From the NCBI RefSeq assembly GCF_014205685.1, contig NZ_JACIIU010000005.1, forward strand, positions 62,001 to 126,000: a DNA stretch of 64,000 bases, in the 5' to 3' direction. The notes under the pieces are model-generated. The model ran no database searches. It was not told where the DNA came from and was given only the letters and a program-made list of their open reading frames with translations. Origin of the DNA: Paenochrobactrum gallinarii. Lineage in GTDB: Bacteria > Pseudomonadota > Alphaproteobacteria > Rhizobiales > Rhizobiaceae. The position numbers and the translations under genes were made by a program. This document shows, one piece after another, positions 8,459 through 17,044 of this stretch; within the stretch, counting starts at the first letter, position 1, and every line of letters begins with the position of its first letter.

Positions 8459-9438
8459 GCTGATCTCCCGCCGATACGCTTCAACAGAGCCTGAATGCCG
8501 CCATTGGTATAAAGCACCACAACCAACAGGATAAAGCCAAAGGCCAACTGCCAATATTCTGTCCATGAGGCCAGAATGGACTCAAGCACAATGAAAGCAC
8601 CGGCACCGATCAACGGCCCGTACAATGTGCCCACACCACCAAGTACCACCATGATCATCAGCTCGCCCGACTTTGTCCAATGCACCATATCCGGACTTGC
8701 AAAGCGCAGGAAATTAGCCATCAAACAACCGGCAAGCCCTGCCCCCATGCCAGAGATAATGAAAGCGACAAGCTTATAACGATAGGCCGGAAGGCCGAGT
8801 GCTGCCATGCGGCGTTGATTTTGGCGAAGACCAACCAGCACATTGCCGAAACGCGAATTGACCATGCGCCACATCAGGAAAAAGAACAGCACGGTGATGG
8901 CAAGACAGACATAATAGATCGTCTGCTTATCACGCATATTCAGCCCCGGCAGTTCATTGGTACGGCGAATAATCAAACCGTCATCGCCGCCATAGGTTTT
9001 GAGCGACACAAACAGGAAGAACAGCATTTGCGCAAAAGCCAGCGTGATCATAATAAACTGCACGCCGCCGGTGCGCAGTGACAAGCCACCAATAATAGCC
9101 GCCATCACACCACTGACCAGCACGGCCAAAGGCAGTGTCACCAGCAACTGGTTTGAACCGGGGATCAGCCCTAAAAACAGATCATCCTGTGTGTAATGCT
9201 GGTACAAAATACCAACCACATAGCCGCCAAGGCCGAAAAATGCTGCATGACCAAAACTGACCATGCCGCCATAGCCAAGCACCAGATTAAGGCTTGCCGC
9301 AGCGATGCCGTAAATCAAAACACGCGTAGCCAGTGATGTCATTGCCGGATAACCCAAAGCATCCGACACAAACGGCAGTGCTATGAGCAGAACTAACCCG
9401 AAGGCTAGCAGAAATGGCTTCTTAAGAGAGTTTTCCAT
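8455..9438 (-). CDS. LivM-like ABC permease
   Basis: Inner-membrane permease of the HAAT family, about 327 aa, with eight to ten hydrophobic segments and the family motif LVLGYGGMVSFGHAAFFGLGGY. Conserved loop sequences for ATPase contact (RRMAALGLPAYRYKL) and VVLGGVGTLYGPLIGA are intact. I chose the ATG at 9438 (start MENSLKK), which leaves a 13-bp gap to livH; in-frame starts at 9465 and 9498 would overlap livH. The C terminus overlaps livG by four bases. Confidence 0.92.
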   Translation of the reverse strand: MENSLKKPFLLAFGLVLLIALPFVSDALGYPAMTSLATRVLIYGIAAASLNLVLGYGGMVSFGHAAFFGLGGYVVGILYQHYTQDDLFLGLIPGSNQLLVTLPLAVLVSGVMAAIIGGLSLRTGGVQFIMITLAFAQMLFFLFVSLKTYGGDDGLIIRRTNELPGLNMRDKQTIYYVCLAITVLFFFLMWRMVNSRFGNVLVGLRQNQRRMAALGLPAYRYKLVAFIISGMGAGLAGCLMANFLRFASPDMVHWTKSGELMIMVVLGGVGTLYGPLIGAGAFIVLESILASWTEYWQLAFGFILLVVVLYTNGGIQALLKRIGGRSA

Positions 9439-9451
9439 AGGTGCTGCCTTA

Positions 9452-10367
9452 TTAATTATTTGCATAGAACAGCCCTTTAGGGCGAATGAGAAGAACAATG
9501 GCCATCAAGAGATAAATACCCATTGAGGAAATACCGGCGCCCAGCGCATCTGCCTCGGCACCTTCCATCACTTGACGCAATAGCGGTGGCAGATAGGCAC
9601 GCAGCATTGTGTCAACGAGACCCAGCAAAAGGCTTGCAAAAAACGCGCCGCGAATGGAGCCAACGCCACCGATCACCACGACGACAAATGTTGTAATGAG
9701 GATTTGCTCGCCCATGCCCACTTGCACAGCCATAATCGGCCCCGCCATAAAGCCCGCAAGGCCGGCCAAAAGAGCACCAAGACCAAACACAGCCGTATAA
9801 AGAAGGCGTACATCAACACCAAGCGCACGCACCATGTCGCGGTTTGTTGAACCGGCGCGCACCAACATACCAACACGGGTTTTGTTAATAAGCAGATAGA
9901 GCCCGAGCGCCACCATCAGGCCAACAAAAATAATTGCCAGACGATAGACCGGATAAAAAAGACCCGGCAGAATTTCCAATGATCCGTCCAGCAAAGAGGG
10001 CATGGAAACAAACAAAGGCTGGCGGCCAAAAAGCAGTGTAATTGTCTGGTTTGCAATCATAATGATGGCAAAAGTAGCAAGCACCTGATCGAGGTGATCG
10101 CGCTTATAAAGCCGACGCACCACCAGAAATTCAATGGCAACACCGGCAATAGCGGCCGCTGCCAATGCCGCCGGCACCCCTAAAAAAAACGAATTGGTTT
10201 CTGCTGCCACGTAAGTGCCCGCATAGGCACCGATCATGTAAATAGAACCATGAGCCAGATTAATGACGCCCATAATTCCAAAAAATAAGCGTCAAACCTG
10301 CTGCCAACAAAAATAGCATCACGCCGAATTGCAGGCCATTCAGCATCTGTTCAAGGAAAAGCATCAT
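9452..10367 (-). pseudogene. LivH-like ABC permease, frameshifted in a homopolymer
   Basis: The minus strand from the ATG pair at 10362-10367 encodes a perfect LivH start (two Met, then FLEQMLNGLQFGVMLFLLAAG), but the frame breaks after LTLIF. The run of six T on the minus strand (10280-10285 on the plus strand, six A) holds one base too many; with five T the frame continues LTLIF-GIMGVINLAHGSIYM through to the normal C terminus at 9452 (about 304 aa). The remainder is intact, with the LivH motifs NLAHG, VRALGVDVR and VVVIGGVGSIRGAF. An ORF from the ATG at 10273 begins inside the first membrane region and is not a natural start. Either a recent inactivation or a homopolymer sequencing error. 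Confidence 0.9.
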
Positions 10368-10422
10368 CAAAGACCGCCTTGAGAATTAAAATCGAAACAC
10401 CAATTTGTGCCGAAACACTGCT

Positions 10423-10450
10423 CAGACGGGGGAGAAAAAATCCCCGTCTG
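10423..10450 (-). other. Stem-loop between binding protein and LivH genes
   Basis: CAGACGGGG (10423-10431) pairs with CCCCGTCTG (10442-10450) across a short A-rich loop. There is no T-run after it on the minus strand. Such intra-operon hairpins often protect the abundant receptor mRNA or attenuate read-through into permease genes; the role here is inferred. Confidence 0.6.
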
Positions 10451-10489
10451 AAATGTTAACTTTGCCTTTTAAGGCATTAAAATCAGTGC

Positions 10490-11662
10490 TTACATTTTGC
10501 AGGAAGCGGCATAGACATCGCCGTGATTTTCCAAAATCTTACCGACGGTTTTCAATGCAGGTAAACCGTTTTCATCTTTTTCAACGCGCAGAGCATACCA
10601 GTCCTGCACCGGATGATGGTTCACACCAAACTTGAAGTTACCGCGTACGGCTTCAAAATCGGCTTTACGCATGGCTTCACGGAAAGCGTCTTTATCTTCA
10701 ACATTGCCATTGGTAGCTTTAAGAGCTGCACCGATTGCAAGGGCAGCCTCATAGCCCTGACTGGAATAATAAGTCGGCGCACGATTATAGGCTTTCATCC
10801 ATGCTTCCATGAACTTCTTGTTTGCCGCATTATCAAAATCGGAGTTCCAGTGGCTGGAAACATTCAAGCCTAGTGCAATGTCACCAACAGCTTTCAATGT
10901 ATTGGCATCCAGTGATGGTTCTGCCACCACCATTGGTGTGCTTTTCATCAAACCGGCCTGCTCATATTGGCGCAGGAATGTGATCGCAAGGCCACCTGGA
11001 TGAAACTGGAAAACCACTTCCGGTTTCTTGGCGCGGATTTGTGCCATTTCAGCAGCAAAATCGGTCTGGTCGAGGCCGGTATAAACTTCGCCGACAATAT
11101 CGCCTTTAAAATAGCGCTTAAAGCCGGTGATCGCATCTTTACCGGCCTGATAATTGGAAGCCAGAACGAAAGCGGTTTTATAGCCAAGATTGGTTGCAAG
11201 CTGTCCTGCACTTTCATGCAGACTGTCATTTTGCCAAGGGACGACAAAATAATTTTCGTTACATTCTTTACCTGCCAAATTAGACGGTGCCGCATTGGTG
11301 CTCACATAAAAAGCTTCACCATCCAGAATGTCCGGCACCGTTGCGCCAGCCACGTTGGAGAAAACAATACCGGTAAACAACTGCACTTTATCATTATTTA
11401 AAAGGCGTTCGGCAATCTGTTTGCCTTGTCCCGGTTTCTGGCTGTCATCTTCAACAATCAGATCAACAGCAACATCACCAAGCTTACCGCCATCCATTTC
11501 CATGGCCAGTTTAAACCCGTCACGAATATCTTGACCTAAATAGCCGGCAGGCCCTGAAAGAGTGGTAATCATACCAATTTTAACTGGCTCTTGCGCCAAT
11601 GCCGCATATGGCAAAGTGCTGAAAGCCAGAACACTCATTGCAAGTAAACTCTTCTTAATCAT
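10490..11662 (-). CDS. LivK-like ABC substrate-binding protein (copy 1)
   Basis: Periplasmic receptor of 390 aa with a Sec signal peptide (MIKKSLLAMSVLAFS, cleavage after YAALAQ). The mature chain begins EPVKIGMITTLSGPAG, the classical Leu/Ile/Val-binding fold opening, and contains TGIVFSNVAGATVP and GFKRYFKGDIVGEVYTGLDQTDFAAEM. It is adjacent to livH and separated from it by a hairpin. A clear paralogue lies two genes upstream (12656-13825). Ligand unknown; family members bind amino acids, amides, urea, aromatic acids and others. Confidence 0.94.
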   Translation of the reverse strand: MIKKSLLAMSVLAFSTLPYAALAQEPVKIGMITTLSGPAGYLGQDIRDGFKLAMEMDGGKLGDVAVDLIVEDDSQKPGQGKQIAERLLNNDKVQLFTGIVFSNVAGATVPDILDGEAFYVSTNAAPSNLAGKECNENYFVVPWQNDSLHESAGQLATNLGYKTAFVLASNYQAGKDAITGFKRYFKGDIVGEVYTGLDQTDFAAEMAQIRAKKPEVVFQFHPGGLAITFLRQYEQAGLMKSTPMVVAEPSLDANTLKAVGDIALGLNVSSHWNSDFDNAANKKFMEAWMKAYNRAPTYYSSQGYEAALAIGAALKATNGNVEDKDAFREAMRKADFEAVRGNFKFGVNHHPVQDWYALRVEKDENGLPALKTVGKILENHGDVYAASCKM

Positions 11663-11706
11663 GCCCGTTCTCCTCCATATGCAGCGTGTACTGCATCTCG
11701 TTTCGT

Positions 11707-12648
11707 TCAGTCTTTTGTTGTTATTTCTACGTCGAAAGGCACATAGCTATAGATGCCTTCCCCTCCTTCCACCTGCCCGAAAACCGGCAGCGGAAAATGA
11801 TATGGCGCCATGATCACCCGCTCTTTGGCTGCGTTTTCCAGCAAGCTCATGCGCGTTGCACGCGCTTGATCAGGTGCTTTACAAAAATTGGATACCGCCA
11901 ATGGCTGCGATAATTGCAGCGGATGATGGATAACATCTGCTGTAAACAAGATATTGAGTTCAGCAGACTTCAAACGCACTACCGCCATGCCTGGTGAATG
12001 ACCAAAGGCCGGCTCAAATGTCAGGCCGTCGCATATCTGATAATTTGCAGGTACAGCCTGAAAACCAATGGTTTCGATAATCGGCTTGATACTGTCTTCA
12101 AACGCACCATGCAGCGTGGTTTTCTCTGCATTTTCTGCGTGAATTTGCGACCAGTAGGTCAGTTCACCTTCCGGCACGATATAAGCTGCATTGGGAAATG
12201 CGGCCTGCCATATGTCATCGAGAAAAACAGTATTCCAGCCAACATGATCGGCATGAAGATGCGTATTGATCAAGTAATCAACGTCATGAGGCTGCACACC
12301 AAGCGCAGCCAGAATGTCCAGAAATGCAGAATTGCGCTGATGCCATGCGGGGCGATCAGGGCGATTTTTCTGATTGCCCACACCTGCATCAATCAATGCG
12401 ACATAATCCGGCGTTTCAATAAGATAAATATTGAAATTGAGGCGAATAGTGCCTTTTTCAACATCCATGGAACCTGCAGGCGCTTGCTGTGCAGCCTCTA
12501 GCAATTCATCATCCGACAAACTGCCCAGCAATGCTTTTACCGGCCAGTTTGCCTCCATATCCGGAATGCAGATAATGCGCAGATCAGTGCCCTGCAACTG
12601 ATGCAGGGTGATATCTAATTCCGGAATATGGTGTGCAACAATCTTCAT
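11707..12648 (-). CDS. Metallo-beta-lactamase-fold hydrolase
   Basis: MBL-superfamily metalloenzyme of 313 aa. The HxHxDH motif THLHADH is at residues 130-135, with later metal-ligand candidates in FGHSPGMAV, FTADVIHH and APYHFP. No signal peptide is visible, so it should be cytoplasmic. The ATG at 12648 lies seven bases after the stop of the upstream binding protein. It is sandwiched between two paralogous LivK-like receptor genes, which ties it to the imported substrate. MBL enzymes in such settings are often lactonases or esterases, but the reaction is not readable from sequence. Confidence 0.9.
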   Translation of the reverse strand: MKIVAHHIPELDITLHQLQGTDLRIICIPDMEANWPVKALLGSLSDDELLEAAQQAPAGSMDVEKGTIRLNFNIYLIETPDYVALIDAGVGNQKNRPDRPAWHQRNSAFLDILAALGVQPHDVDYLINTHLHADHVGWNTVFLDDIWQAAFPNAAYIVPEGELTYWSQIHAENAEKTTLHGAFEDSIKPIIETIGFQAVPANYQICDGLTFEPAFGHSPGMAVVRLKSAELNILFTADVIHHPLQLSQPLAVSNFCKAPDQARATRMSLLENAAKERVIMAPYHFPLPVFGQVEGGEGIYSYVPFDVEITTKD

Positions 12649-12655
12649 GGCGCTC

Positions 12656-13825
12656 TCAAAGATCACAATCAGCCGCGAACGGATCACCATGGCTGCTGAG
12701 CAGTTTTGAGCGGGTTTTGAGTGTCAAGGCACCATCATCACCACGCACCACCTGCATGGCATACCAATCTTGCACCGGATGCTGGTTTTTACCGAAACTG
12801 AACGTGCCGCGCACAGATTTGAAATCGGCTTTTAACATCGCTTCACGGAAAGCATCGCGGTCTTCCACATCGCCTTTTGTCTGGCGTAATGCGGCACCAA
12901 TGGCATTGGCAGTGTCATAGGCTTGCGCGGCATACATGGTTGGAGTGCGCTTATAGGCTTCTTCAAAAGCGGCCACAAATTCACGATTGGCATCATTGTC
13001 CAAATCGGTGTTCCACGAGCCGGAAACATTCAAGCCTTCTGCCGCATCACCGACAGCTTTCAAAATCGCATGATCCATGGACGGCTCGGCAATCACCATC
13101 GGTACTGAGCCTAACAATCCGGCTTGCTGATATTGGCGCAGGAAAGCAATACCTAAACCACCAGGCTGAAACTGGAAAACCACATCAGGATTAACCTGAC
13201 GGATTTGTGCCATTTCGGCAGCAAAATCATTCTGATCTACGCGCGTATAAATCTCACCGGCAATCTCGCCCTTAAAATAGCGCTTGAAACCCTCGATCGC
13301 GTCTTTACCGGCCAGAAAGTTAGGCGCCAGCAGAAAAGCACGTTTATAGCCCAGATCAGTCGCATTCTGACCGGCACTGCCCTGCATTGTATCAGTCAGA
13401 TATGAAATCACGTAATAATTGGCATCGCAGCCTTTGCCGCCAAATTCCGATGGCCCTGCATTTGGGCTGACAAAAATACCGCCGCCATCCAAAATTTCCG
13501 GAACAGTCGCTCCAGCCACGTTTGAAAACACAAGACCGGTAAAGAGCGTCACACCTTCATCATTCATGAAGCGGTCAGCAATTTGACGTCCATTGGCAGG
13601 CTTCATCGCATCATCTTCAACCAGCACGTTAACCGGCACATCGCCCAGCGTGCCTTTGCCCATCTTAACGGCCAGCTCAAAACCATCGCGCACATCCTGC
13701 CCCAAATAACCCGCAGAGCCAGACAAGGTGGTGATGAAGCCAATTTTCACAGGATCAGCGGCATTAACGGCACTAGATGCCAGTAAAGATGCGGCAAGCA
13801 ATGGAAGAAGACGGGTAAATTTCAT
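12656..13825 (-). CDS. LivK-like ABC substrate-binding protein (copy 2)
   Basis: Second periplasmic receptor of the cassette, 389 aa with signal peptide MKFTRLLPLLAASLLASSAVNA. It aligns end to end with the copy at 10490-11662, sharing blocks such as GYLGQD, GLVFSNVAGATVPEILDG, the DAIEGFKRYFKGEIAGE region and NQHPVQDWYA, so the two arose by duplication. The start at 13825 removes an upstream in-frame extension without ribosome site. Two receptors feeding one permease would broaden or shift ligand range; this is inference. Confidence 0.94.
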   Translation of the reverse strand: MKFTRLLPLLAASLLASSAVNAADPVKIGFITTLSGSAGYLGQDVRDGFELAVKMGKGTLGDVPVNVLVEDDAMKPANGRQIADRFMNDEGVTLFTGLVFSNVAGATVPEILDGGGIFVSPNAGPSEFGGKGCDANYYVISYLTDTMQGSAGQNATDLGYKRAFLLAPNFLAGKDAIEGFKRYFKGEIAGEIYTRVDQNDFAAEMAQIRQVNPDVVFQFQPGGLGIAFLRQYQQAGLLGSVPMVIAEPSMDHAILKAVGDAAEGLNVSGSWNTDLDNDANREFVAAFEEAYKRTPTMYAAQAYDTANAIGAALRQTKGDVEDRDAFREAMLKADFKSVRGTFSFGKNQHPVQDWYAMQVVRGDDGALTLKTRSKLLSSHGDPFAADCDL

Positions 13826-13932
13826 GATGCCTCGATTGCACAGGGCTGGGTGGTGATGAACAAAAGCCAATATTATCAGTCGGTTGAAACTGCGCAGTGC
13901 CTATTAAAACACCGCACAGTCTTCAGATCGTG

Positions 13933-14886
13933 TTACGGTTTCAGTCCGCAATTCTCGAAGGCTTCGTGTGTCACTTTCTTTTCGGCGTCTGTCAGCTCAA
14001 GCAATGGTGTGCGCACGGTGCCGCCGGTCTGGCCGAGCAGTTCCTGCCAGTATTTCTGGTGGGAATGTGGTTTTTCAGCCGGACGTGTGCCTTTGAGCGC
14101 TTTACGCACAGGCTCAAGACTGTCACGAATGCGGCGTGCTTCTTCAAATTTGCCTGCAAAAGCCAGATCCGTATATTCACGCATGCGCAAATCATTTTTG
14201 GTCTGGATCAGATATGGCGGGGAAGAGCAAAGATAGAGCTGCCATTTAAGATCGATAATGTTATCCAGCCACTCATCTTCTGATGCGGTGCTGACCAAAA
14301 TTTTATCACCGGCAAGGCGTTCCAGCTCAATATACATCGGACGCGGCACGCTATATTTAATTGCCACCACATTTTCGATATCAGCCAGCTTGTTGCACAG
14401 CTCAGGGCTCATCAGATAACCGCTGTCCGGATGGCTCCAAAGCGCAATACCGATATCTACTTTTTCCGCAATGGTGCGGTAATAATTGAGAAGTGTTTCA
14501 TCCTGCTCTTTGAAGAAATGCAGGATAGGCGCATGCACAACGATGTAATCCGCACCAATTTTCTGTGCGTGTTGTGCAAGTTCAATCACTACATCCATGT
14601 TCTGGTCAGAACAAGACATGATAGTCTGGGCACGTCCGGCACAAGCCTCAACCGCCAGCTCAAAGCTGCGCTTGCGCTCATCCAGCGACATTGAGAAAAA
14701 CTCGCCCTGCTTACCGGCGACAAAAAAGCCGTCAATCTTCAGGTCTTCAATCCAATGATCGTAGTTACGACGAACCGCATCCTCGTCAATGGCATGATCG
14801 GCAGTAAAAGGTGTCAGAGCCGCAGCCCAGATGCCTTTCATATGCTGCCGGGAATAAGCCTTGGCGTCTTTCCTGGTATACTTCAT
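13933..14886 (-). CDS. DapA-family (DHDPS-like) aldolase/lyase, atypical active site
   Basis: TIM-barrel class I lyase of the dihydrodipicolinate synthase superfamily, about 317 aa. The Schiff-base lysine is present (VVAIKYSVP, about residue 177). Two other hallmarks deviate: the GTTGE-type carboxylate loop reads GKQGE, and the proton-relay Tyr of the YNxP-type motif is replaced in ALWSHPDSG. It is therefore unlikely to be a true dihydrodipicolinate synthase and probably acts on a different oxo-acid. Start chosen at 14886, where a GGA lies seven bases upstream; 14901 is an alternative. It lies between an alpha/beta hydrolase and a receptor gene in the same orientation. Confidence 0.9.
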   Translation of the reverse strand: MKYTRKDAKAYSRQHMKGIWAAALTPFTADHAIDEDAVRRNYDHWIEDLKIDGFFVAGKQGEFFSMSLDERKRSFELAVEACAGRAQTIMSCSDQNMDVVIELAQHAQKIGADYIVVHAPILHFFKEQDETLLNYYRTIAEKVDIGIALWSHPDSGYLMSPELCNKLADIENVVAIKYSVPRPMYIELERLAGDKILVSTASEDEWLDNIIDLKWQLYLCSSPPYLIQTKNDLRMREYTDLAFAGKFEEARRIRDSLEPVRKALKGTRPAEKPHSHQKYWQELLGQTGGTVRTPLLELTDAEKKVTHEAFENCGLKP

Positions 14887-14949
14887 ATTATTTCCGTTCA
14901 TTTAATCTGTTCAGAAGACGAAAAGAGCAGACCCAAAGGCCTGTATTTT

Positions 14950-15849
14950 TTAAGAAGGATTGTCGGCAATCAAACGCAGCAATGCCTGCCCAAGCAGACT
15001 GTCAGGATCGGCAAGATCCAGCACGATATCGAAATGATTGCGGCCTTTGATTTCAAAAATTTCACTTTTGAAACCTGCATCCAGCCATGACTGATGATAG
15101 TCGATTGACTGACGCTTAAAGCCTGCCGCTTCACCTTCAGCATATGCCACGATGATCGGGCAGCCTTGAGAGGAAAGGTTTTCAGCGGGGCTTAAAGCTT
15201 TCACATCGGCAGAGGTTAAATTCAGCCATTCTTGTGCAAAACAATTGGCGATTGGCGCCAGATGAAACAGACCGCTCAATGGCAAAGCCGCCTTAATGAC
15301 ATTGTCCGGCACGTTAAACTCTGCCTGCCATCCACCGGCAATCACGCATCCGGCTAAATGCCCGCCGGCTGAACTGCCGCCAACATAAAGACGGTTCGGA
15401 TCAATGCCATGCTCGCGCCCGTGCTGCCATAAATAAGCAATGCTGGCACGTACTTGCCGAACAATTTCACGTAAACTTGCCTGAGGCACCAGCGTATATT
15501 CAACGGCTACGCTCGCCACTTGGTGCGCTTGCAGAAAACCGGCCATAAAGCTCGATTCTTCTTTTGAGAGCGCTTTCCAATAGCCACCATGAATAAAGAT
15601 AAAAGCAGGTCGTAATTCACCTGCTACAGTGCCGGAAATATCCAGTTTCTGCTGCGACAGTTCATCATAAATGACATCTTTAAACGTCGCATAATGTGCC
15701 AGCGCTTTTTGAGAAATCGCATTGGCCTGCGCCATAATCTCATCAAAACGATCGACCGTCACTGTGGCGCGGGCATTGTAATCCACGTCCAGTTGGGTAC
15801 GTGGCAATGCAGCCTCCTCAGCCAATTTATGCACCAGCAAGTCAGTCAT
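14950..15849 (-). CDS. Alpha/beta hydrolase (kynurenine-formamidase-like / BD-FAE type)
   Basis: Serine hydrolase of 299 aa. It has the oxyanion motif HGGYW (87-91) and the nucleophile elbow GGSSAGGH with Ser160, both typical of the formamidase/esterase group, plus a C-terminal His in GRNHFDI. The ATG at 15849 has a GGAG ribosome site; a longer in-frame reading to 15897 overlaps the divergent LysR gene. It is the first gene of the minus-strand cassette and is transcribed divergently from LysR, so LysR likely controls it. Amide or ester substrate, probably the first intracellular step after uptake (inference). Confidence 0.9.
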   Translation of the reverse strand: MTDLLVHKLAEEAALPRTQLDVDYNARATVTVDRFDEIMAQANAISQKALAHYATFKDVIYDELSQQKLDISGTVAGELRPAFIFIHGGYWKALSKEESSFMAGFLQAHQVASVAVEYTLVPQASLREIVRQVRASIAYLWQHGREHGIDPNRLYVGGSSAGGHLAGCVIAGGWQAEFNVPDNVIKAALPLSGLFHLAPIANCFAQEWLNLTSADVKALSPAENLSSQGCPIIVAYAEGEAAGFKRQSIDYHQSWLDAGFKSEIFEIKGRNHFDIVLDLADPDSLLGQALLRLIADNPS

Positions 15850-15942
15850 TTTTATCTCCTCCATCAACAGTGTTTCAAGTAACTGAAATTCTATCAAGTG
15901 AATTCTCTGGACTTATATATGACTATATGGAATATCAGAACA
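15850..15942. promoter_or_regulatory. Divergent promoter region, hydrolase cassette / LysR
   Basis: This 93-bp gap holds both divergent promoters if LysR starts at 15943. It is AT-rich and contains ATATATGACTATAT-like dyad material near 15915-15928 that could be a LysR-type site (T-N11-A). If LysR starts at 15898 instead, the region overlaps its coding sequence. Confidence 0.4.
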
Positions 15943-16884
15943 ATGAGTACACCACGATCAAGACTACTGACCAACAACCTCACCTTGCGCCATTTGCGCA
16001 TGGTCGTTGCGATTGTTGAAGAATGTAATCTGGCGCGCGCGGCCAAACGGTTGAATATGACCCAGTCTGCGGTCACCAAAGCATTGCAAGAGGTGGAAGC
16101 CTTAACCGCAGTGCGCTTGTTTGACCGCACCAATCGCGGCGTGGTGCCCACTTTATTTGGTGACACGCTGGCGGATCACGCCCGCCTGATGCTGCATCAG
16201 CTTAGCAATGCAGAAGAACATCTGGCTGACCTTCGTGATGGCAAGGGTGGCCGTGTAGCAATTGGCACTCTGCTTGCTGCATCGGCCGAATTGCTGCCAA
16301 AAGCCATTGCGCAATTGCGGCGTGAACGCCCAAAAATCATCATTAAAGTTGTCGAGGGTACAGATGACATTCTGATCCATGCTTTACGCGCCGGAGAGCT
16401 TGATTTTGTGGTTGGTCGCCTGTCTGAGCGCCGCGAAACCGCACAAGTAACCCATGAAATTTTGATGGAAGATTCAGCATGTGTTGTCGCACGGCGTGGC
16501 CATCCGCTTACCCGTCACGACAACCTTGATCTCGCGGAACTGATCAAGTGGGAATGGGTATTACCACCCCACGAGACTAATATGCGCCGGCGTATTGATA
16601 CTGCGTTTCGGGATGAAGGTATTGAGCCTCCAGCCCATGCGGTCGATTCCGTTTCGCTTCTCACCAACCGGCAATTATTGCTTGATACAGATTATTTAGG
16701 CGTCTTGCCCGTGCAGGTTGCACGTCAGGAAGCGCTGCTTGGCAGCTTAGTGATTTTACCACTGACATTAGGAGCAACCGCCGGAGTTATTGGCATCACA
16801 ACACGCAACAATACAAGGCTTTCACCAGCCGCAGATGCCTTTTTGGATGTGCTGCGAAATACAGCCGCTGACTTAAGAACCTAG
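15943..16884 (+). CDS. LysR-family transcriptional regulator
   Basis: LTTR of about 313 aa (328 aa if the in-frame ATG at 15898 is used). The N-terminal winged helix reads LTLRHLRMVVAIVEECN-LARAAKRLNMTQSAVTKALQEVE, a canonical LysR HTH, followed by the co-inducer-binding domain starting GRVAIGTLLAAS. I prefer 15943 because LysR proteins usually begin about 15 residues before the helix. Divergent to the hydrolase/DapA-like/Liv cassette and upstream of a second DapA-family gene; it probably controls both sides. Confidence 0.92.
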   Translation: MSTPRSRLLTNNLTLRHLRMVVAIVEECNLARAAKRLNMTQSAVTKALQEVEALTAVRLFDRTNRGVVPTLFGDTLADHARLMLHQLSNAEEHLADLRDGKGGRVAIGTLLAASAELLPKAIAQLRRERPKIIIKVVEGTDDILIHALRAGELDFVVGRLSERRETAQVTHEILMEDSACVVARRGHPLTRHDNLDLAELIKWEWVLPPHETNMRRRIDTAFRDEGIEPPAHAVDSVSLLTNRQLLLDTDYLGVLPVQVARQEALLGSLVILPLTLGATAGVIGITTRNNTRLSPAADAFLDVLRNTAADLRT

Positions 16885-16897
16885 CAACACAAGCGCA

Positions 16898-16924
16898 CCA
16901 GCTATTTCTTTTAGGAATAACTGG
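16898..16924 (+). terminator. Possible weak hairpin after LysR
   Basis: CCAGCTATT pairs imperfectly (G-T allowed) with AATAACTGG. No T-run follows, so a terminator call is weak. Confidence 0.25.
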
Positions 16925-17044
16925 CGGCGTAGAATTCTCTTTACCGTTTCCACTCAATTTCCCATGTTTCACAGCAATTTAGCGGCGTTTTCCGTCTCAG
17001 ATAACGCCTGTTTTTTGGCTCGATACATAGCCGGAGTGAAGAGA

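Noticed and set aside
9452-10273. LivH as an intact 273-aa gene starting at 10273
   Set aside because: The ATG lies inside the conserved first membrane segment and the missing N terminus is encoded upstream in another frame.
10280-10285. Programmed frameshifting or transcriptional slippage at the T-run in livH
   Set aside because: Six T is short for slippage and no stimulatory structure is evident; a sequencing error or true mutation is simpler.
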